Of a stretch of 57,455 nt of DNA, positions 51,401 to 57,455 are shown one piece after another. Source of the stretch: Saccoglossus kowalevskii (lineage: Eukaryota > Hemichordata > Enteropneusta > Harrimaniidae); NCBI RefSeq assembly GCF_000003605.2, contig NW_003141315.1, positions 48,548-106,002 on the forward strand. The letters run 5' to 3'. The notes below the pieces were generated by a model. That model searched no databases. It was not told the origin of the DNA and was given only the letters and a program-made list of their open reading frames with translations. Within the stretch, counting starts at the first letter, position 1. The number at the start of each line of letters is the position of its first letter. A program made the translations under genes and the position numbers.

Positions 51401-52004
51401 ATGGCATAACATCTCTGACAAATGAATCTATGATAACAACGCTTATGATATATATAAAATGACCGCTATCCACTAAAAAAACAACCAGCATTTTCGAGAA
51501 AATTACCTGGTGACCCCCAACTTTGGAAGATCAATATCTTTATATTGCCCAGGAGTACAATTTATTGCAGAATGAATTATAAATTTGTATTTGCATTTAC
51601 CAGTAGGCTTCTGTTACGTGGGACAAATGTATTTTGATGACACATTTTATTTATAGGATCTTTTTCTTTGATAACATTGATTTGATTTTTTAACTATTTC
51701 TAAAACTGGACATATGATCACCAGGACTGTTTTTTTTATAAATGATATTTTCTTTGTGGTGACCCCAAATCAGTGGCGGTGGCACATGGGCACAAGTAGT
51801 TTCGCATTAACTTTAAGCTGTTGATTTCAACAGGAACGGGGGCTCACCTCCAATGGTTGTCTGCATATCTTTATCGAATTCTCCTCTGACATACTGCATA
51901 GCCAGACTTGACTTGCCGACACCTGCTTCACCCACCAGTACTAGCTTATACTGGAACCGTTGAGGTCGCTTGTCATAGCGCTGCGTGGAACCATTCCTTG
52001 ACAT
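48419..52004 (-). CDS. Rab5-like small GTPase, copy 1 (217 aa)
   Basis: Five minus-strand exons: 52004-51848, 51017-50866, 50016-49894, 49192-49099, 48546-48419, all GT-AG, 217 codons. G1 is GEAGVGKS, switch I region QTTIGAAF, G3 [11 protein letters not shown], then [14 protein letters not shown] as in Rab5, G4 NKAD, G5 ETSAK. The C-terminus KRRCCKT gives a CCxx prenylation site like that of Rab5. Rab5 relatives act on early endosomes. The glutamine of WDTAGQE is Thr, so GTP hydrolysis is probably weak. ATG 52004 is chosen because the sequence upstream looks intronic; an in-frame extension exists but has a pyrimidine-rich stretch ending in CAG. The four introns match the other Rab gene in position and phase (1, 0, 0, 1), so the pair arose by duplication. 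Confidence 0.94.
51315..51340. repeat. Poly-T run
   Basis: About 25 T in the first intron of Rab5-like copy 1; no feature besides length. Confidence 0.9.
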
Positions 52005-54850
52005 TTGTTTGTTTTTCTTGTTTGTAGTGAGTACTTGAAAAAAAAGAACATGACACCATACTATATAATTAGACATGTGAGTCATTGAAACACCGATCAA
52101 TAATGGTCAATAAATTTTATCTGAATTTTAACTTCTGATAAGGAAATAAGGTACATCCAAATCTGGTATCATATAAAATATCAGGATGTGTAACTAAATA
52201 GCGACATTTGCTGAAAATGCCATGTTTTGTTTGTTTTTTCGATTTCTCTGCGTAAAATGTGAAATTTGAGTGTTTGTATTCTTGTATACAAACGTTTGAT
52301 TCCCTTATCTTGTATTTACTGTAATATACAAAATATATTCACCCCCAGGTGACTAAGGCATTTCACTCCAATATGGTAGTGGCAATGCCAGTGACGTGTC
52401 AGTACTCTTAGGTCGTCGCGCTCATGGTCATATTACCCGTCCACCATTATGATCGCCCATTATTGAAAAACAAAAACTGCAAACAATTCCATTGTAGATA
52501 TACCGAATCCCATGACAACCCGTGTTTATAACTGAATGATTCACGGCATGCACGTCGCAAAATTTTGTACCGATACCGCCCTAAACTGAACAGCGGTAAT
52601 AATGTCCATTCAGGCCACCCATATCGCCCCGGTGACCCCACGGAGCTTTTCTGTGACTAGATACCAGCCCCCGCTCATAGGGACTGCGTACAGTTGATCA
52701 TAGTTCCTGGGCTCCCAGTGACCCAACCCAACACCAATAATATAAAAACAATGCCAATATGAACCCGTTATGCAAATTGCTATGAAAGGGTCAACGCGGT
52801 TTCCACCGTGGTCGATTCAAGGCCGAGTTTTGTTGTTGGTGCTCACAGGCCGGTAGTTTTCAAACCCTTCGGATATGACGTCATTTCTGGGCAATATGGG
52901 AGTCCCGAACATGTAGTAACAGCAACGCGGTCCGGACGTTGCGAAGACTGCGATGTTTTAGACACAACAGGTCCGGGCAACAGGTTAACGTCAGTGACTA
53001 CCGTACGATGTAATAATTCGGGCTTATGTGACAATTTGAAGGTTTAGCAGGCGTAAAGATTCATATATATCCAATGATGACGGGTGTACTCACCACTGAA
53101 ACCGCTACGGTGGTCGTCAGGCTATTATGGCCTGCTCAATACATCGTCACATGTATGGGCAGAGTCACAAACAATTAGTCAACCAGGAAGTCAACGAGGG
53201 ATGTGCAAATAAAAACAGGGGAGGGAACGTTCACATATTTAGTCGTGAATAAAACAAAAATAAAACAATACTAATAATAACAAAACAGTTTATTGAAATT
53301 GATAGAACTCGGGTGCTGTTGTGTTTTCTGAGTTCAGCTCCTTTTTAGTCACATCCAGGTGACAGAGCTTGGGCGACAACCTCCTGGCGCGCACCCCCGA
53401 TTTCCCATTGTTATGTATCTGACATCACCTGTCATATTTTTTACTGCTATTGCGCCGTCCCTGACTGTCGCCGAAACTAGTTAACAGCATTCACTTCACG
53501 AAGTGAATATATAATCACGGGTATAATGGTTATTTTTCGGAAACCTGATTCAGTTAGTTCTCAGAATCAGATATCGATCTGTGGTTGTATCAACAACGGT
53601 GTTTGCACTATCGTCGACAAGCCGACTGCTCATGACCTCAAGGTGATTCACAGGAAATCACGTGACACCCCGGACCCACAAACCGTATACTAGTACTGTA
53701 AATGCATTAATTATTCACTGGGTTTTAATTTTGCTATTTTTGATAATAAGTAGAAATCGCCAAGTTCATTGTTTTTTAAATTAAAACCCAGTGAATTAGC
53801 TAAAAATATCAAAATTGTGGAATTAAATGCCAGTAAAAATTAATGGTCCAACCGTGGAGGTAACAGTAATACCTTTTACAGGCTACTCAAAAGAAAAAGT
53901 GGCGTGATTTTCTTTGCTTTACTTCTCAGGCTGACAACAACGACGAAAGTTAGTTACATGATACAACTGGTGTCCATGACATACATGACGCTACTAATGA
54001 CGCCATGTACCAGCTATCTTGGTCATATGGTCTGCCTCTTCTTGGATGTGGCACGTTTCTTTCCATCTTGAGTTTAGCCTGCTTATCTGCTCCACACATG
54101 AACTTCCTCTGCATTGTCATTTTCTTCAAACCCAAAATATCAAGCGTACGATGCAAGCAAGCAATACATACCTATTGTACATATCATGGAAATTAGTGTT
54201 AATTTGTGTGTACTATATATCTTTATGAAAATAAAAAAAAATATTAAATTAAATTAAATTAAAAGGTTCATACATTCGATTAGAACTGATTTTTTTAATT
54301 TTGCAAAGTGCACCTTTTAAAAGCTGTGTTGAAAGCTCACATGCCAAAACTACTTTGACACGGTGATGAATAGTGCTTTACTTTAAACGCGCATGAGGCC
54401 GTGACTTGTATCCCTAACTCCTTCACCATAATCAATAGCAAAATGAAATAACATTCGTGTTAAACTTTAACACATGCGTCTTAAGCCTGTAGGTCCCATG
54501 TTAAATTAAACTTGTTGGAGTAGGAAATTTGTCTACAAAAATGTATGAATATTGTACTTACCTCTATTAATTAATAGTATGTAGTACACTTGTTACACAT
54601 TTCGAATTCTACTACGCTATGACGTCAGAACTGCGAATCTGTAAGTACGTTTTCCCTCCTAAATATTTATTCACTTTGTAACCCGCATATAGTTTATAGC
54701 GCTAGTCTGTTGGCATGCTTTACTTACTTGATGGACATTCTCATGTTTGATCTGGTGAGTAAGTATTTTCCACCCTACGACATGAATATAGATCGCATAC
54801 CCCTCGATGACAATGTAAAAACATGAAAAAAAGAACTATTTTACACATAT
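52005..54850. other. Upstream flank of Rab5-like copy 1; repeats only
   Basis: No confident gene. A family-F terminus lies at 52640-52720. A minus-strand frame 54156-53950 (68 codons) could be a terminal exon but has no clear acceptor or domain. Confidence 0.4.
52640..52722 (+). mobile_element. Family F repeat, right-end fragment
   Basis: AGATACCAGCCCCCGCTC then GGGACTGCGTACAGTTGATC and TAGTTCCTGGGCTCCCAGTG match the right arm of 55248-55642. Confidence 0.65.
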
Positions 54851-54955
54851 TCTGCATTTTGAGGGGCAAATCTCGCTGACATAAAGGGTTTCAATTTGGC
54901 TGGGGTGGGGACTGCCCTGTCTTTCCCTTCCCCGTGCCCCCGCCACTGGTCAGAA
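54850..54955 (-). mobile_element. CAGTGGCGG-family repeat, copy 2
   Basis: The reverse complement starts CCAGTGGCGGGGGCACGGGG and ends with TGTCAGCGAGATTTGCCCC then CTCAAAATGCAGAA, as in the copy at 33853. Confidence 0.65.
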
Positions 54956-55079
54956 AAAAAAGTTGTAATGACTTGAAAAAAAAAATTAAATTACATACCA
55001 CATATTCAGATAAAATTTGAGTATACAAACTGAAATAAAATAGGGTAATTTGAGAATTGGTATATATAGCTCGTATAAC

Positions 55080-55212
55080 TGCTGCCGGATCTCGCAATAT
55101 GACAAAGTTGCTGGAGTTCGTTCGCACTGGTTGGTTCAATGACTTTGGCAAGTCGTAAGAACACCTCGCTCGATAGTTCACTTTGAATCAAAGTTGACAG
55201 GAGAGTCGAAAT
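55080..55212 (-). CDS. Weak exon candidate, unrecognised
   Basis: After the minus-strand acceptor CTTTTTATTAG the frame reads ISTLLSTLIQSELSSEVF then RLAKVIEPTSANELQQL, a helical, protein-like composition. No good GT donor is seen before the frame becomes AT-rich near 55080, and no neighbouring exon is convincing. It could be an exon of a gene starting beyond the right edge, or chance. Confidence 0.25.
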
Positions 55213-55247
55213 CTAATAAAAAGGCGAAAACAAAATTAGCGTAAAAA

Positions 55248-55642
55248 CACAGGGATCCCAGAAACTATAATCAACTGTACGCAGTCCCTATGAGCGCGGG
55301 GGGGGGGGTCTGAACAGGTCACGCCTCCAACTGTGCCACGCGTTCGGGCCAACCGTTAATTATTCATAAATAGAGTCAATTTGTGTAGTTTTCTTGATTC
55401 ATTCTGCAGATATCGGTAAAATATAGGTAAAGCTTTGGCGAAATTTGAAATAGCAACTAATAATCTTCAACCTGGTAGATTTTGTAGATTTTTTTTTCTG
55501 TTTGTCTGTTTTTTCCAGTTTAAAAAATATGAGCTCGCTGGAACCTTCACCCCTTGTCTATTTCTTACACAAGATACCAGCCGAACCCCCCCCCCCCCCG
55601 GGACTGCATATAGTTGATAATAGTTCCTGAGCTCCCTGTGGT
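55248..55642. mobile_element. Palindromic MITE, family F
   Basis: Left arm ACTATAATCAACTGTACGCA then GTCCC, right arm GGGACTGCATATAGTTGATA then ATAGTTCCTGAGC, inverted. About 395 bp, with G10 and C14 runs near the two ends. A short frame inside is not a gene. Confidence 0.78.
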
Positions 55643-55788
55643 AAAAAGCGAAGCGTGTACCGCTTCAACTCATAATCTTCAATGTAAAATATGGCAATAC
55701 GTTCGTGTCATAAGAATACTACCAGGATCGTAGTACCAGCAGTTTTATGCACATGTACTAATTTATTTACACATTGATATGTATATGG

Positions 55789-56099
55789 TTAAAGCGCGGT
55801 AGTCGTCGCGCTGCGCATGTGCGAGATATATGGGTCTCATATAAACAAAGATGGCGACTTTGATTGTTGCGCAAATCAACGAGTACGAACTGGAACGTTT
55901 CCAAGCTTTAATTAAGTAATTTTCATATTATTGGAAGGCATCGAAGGAGTCACCTGCGGTAATCAGTGCAAGTGGCGCCCAGGTCAGACCTCATACTTGT
56001 GATTTCCATTTGAAGAGCGCATTGGATTGTGGGAAAATCAATGTTTATCAACACAGTACAAATGTGGCACATTCGCAGCGCGACGACTCCGCGCTTTAA
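55789..56099 (+). mobile_element. MITE family B copy 2
   Basis: About 311 bp, TTAAAGCGCGGTAGTCGTCG on the left and CGCGACGACTCCGCGCTTTAA on the right, both TTAA-ended. Interior matches 22203-22511 in inverted orientation. Confidence 0.85.
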
Positions 56100-56103
56100 G
56101 TAT

Positions 56104-57200
56104 GTATTATGTTTACAGTTTCAAAATGTACTTCAGTGTTAGTTGTTTTCAGGGACGCGTTACGAGAAGGGATATTGGTTGGCTTGATGTGGGGAGGTAT
56201 CGACGCTGGTCCTCACTGGGACATCGACTACAATTCCGTGAATAGGTTTTAACCAATTCTTTATTTATAACCTTGCCTTAAATCAAATAAGAATGGTTCG
56301 CTGGTTTTCATCTCAAAACTTTTAAAATGTACATATTTATTATTTTTACTGATGGGTTTTTACTTCACACTAGCATTTAGACTGAAGTGCAGGTGTATTG
56401 CCATTTCATGACAACAATTCCAAATATTCCCCTTATTTGTTATCATTTTAACGATTTTTGTTCGATGACTACTCTTGATAGAGAATTTGGAACTCAGAAA
56501 TATGAGGATGTATGCCCCTTATGGATGTGTGTGTGTGTGTGGGGGGGGGGGTCATGTACAGGATTATATTTTAAGACTCTGTCATCGAAAACAATAATGT
56601 ACAATCTATTATGAAATATTGTTGTTGTGTAATATTGTATGTTTAATACAATAGGTTTTCAGGCCTAACAACCAGTTCAATCATTCAAATTGTATTGGCA
56701 ACTTGTGCGTACACAAACTGTAGTTGAGAGCAATTGGCAGATATTTATAAATGTAACGACATAGTTTTTTTTTTATGAGTCAGTTCTAATTCTCAGTGTG
56801 CGTGTGTTAGTAAAAAGTAAACTTTAAAAATCAAACAATATGAAATATGACAAAAATTTTCAATTTGGTGGGAAACAGCTCGTATCATACAAAACAAGTG
56901 GCAAAAAAGCAATATCTGCATAAAGGGGTATATATTGTTCATAAAATGTTAAGACAGTGGTTTCAATTTTCGTGTTTTTTTTTGTTTTTTTTGAAAGGGA
57001 GGGCTTCCGAAGATGGGGATTCCGCGAGTCTTCGTCGAATACATTAGCTTATATTCTCATGCTGTGTATTCCAAAAAGTTGCTTGTCGTGAGTATAAATG
57101 TGACAAACTTCGAGTTATAATTCCTATGGCATTAAATCGCTTATATACATTGTAAACTTTGCCCTTTGCTTGCTATACATTATTTAATCACTAACCGAGA
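56104..57200. other. Right-edge interval; no gene seen
   Basis: AT-rich with a GT microsatellite and G10 run at 56527-56550. Short frames have no domain signal. Confidence 0.5.
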
Positions 57201-57205
57201 ACAGA

Positions 57206-57358
57206 GCCTTGGGGGCGTCACCTGTGCACGCGCGGAAATTGAGTCCCAAGCGATGATAACAACACGCTAAGAACGTAAAGGTTCATGGCTTGTTTGTAAA
57301 CAATGACACGCTATGGTATTATGACGCATGCGTATGTGACGAGTCCCCCGCTTTAAGT
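57206..57358 (-). mobile_element. MITE family A copy
   Basis: About 150 bp ending CCCCCGCTTTAA on the right; interior GCTTGTTTGTAAACAATGAC and AGCGATGATAACAACACGC as in the 35.2-kb copy. The left TTTAAAGCG is degraded. Confidence 0.75.
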
Positions 57359-57455
57359 TATGATTGCTAATGTATACATAGTAAACAAAGCAGGGTGGGG
57401 GTCCATTTACAGTTATAAATCACAATTATCAGATTTGAGGTTTTTGTGTTTCCCG

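Noticed and set aside
53950-54196. Overlapping frames on both strands
   Set aside because: Either could be coding by length, but no acceptor, domain or partner exon was found.

Overview
This is intron-rich, AT-rich animal nuclear DNA. Genes are split by GT-AG introns, short exons sit in long non-coding stretches, and several families of small palindromic (MITE-like) repeats are scattered through it. The gene families (a DEG/ENaC channel with extracellular modules, PEX11-gamma, Rab5-type GTPases), a Crypton tyrosine-recombinase remnant and a short CCCTAA-like tract suit an invertebrate deuterostome such as a hemichordate, amphioxus or echinoderm. That placement is inference; no marker gene fixes it.

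Layout. (1) 1581-11002, plus strand: 19 exons of a mosaic DEG/ENaC channel subunit. Exon order gives LDLa, three fucolectin (F5/8C-like) domains, a PAN/apple-like domain, a second LDLa, then the ASC core and the pore-lining TM2 with the stop codon. The 5' end is not securely found. (2) 11003-21600: no host gene recognised. It holds LTR-like sequence, a frameshifted Crypton recombinase remnant (17340-17990), a duplicated ~325 bp block, and an inverted pair of a LINE-like repeat. (3) 30479-21609, minus strand: a complete five-exon Rab5-like GTPase (199 codons). (4) 30480-38746: mostly non-coding with small repeats. (5) 38747-41850, plus strand: a complete four-exon PEX11-gamma gene (248 codons) with a cluster of nuclear-receptor half-sites upstream. 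(6) 41851-48400: non-coding sequence with a tandem duplication, several MITEs and a possible small membrane-protein gene on the minus strand. (7) 52004-48419, minus strand: a second complete five-exon Rab5-like gene (217 codons) whose introns match those of the first in position and phase. (8) 52005-57455: repeats plus one or two weak exon candidates.

The two Rab genes lie on the same strand with PEX11G between them on the other strand. Both lack the catalytic switch-II glutamine (Thr in one, Ala in the other), so they may be slow or GTP-locked relatives of Rab5. The most unusual gene is the channel: its module exons are all phase 1-1, the classic sign of exon shuffling, and they lie N-terminal to the recognisable ASC core.
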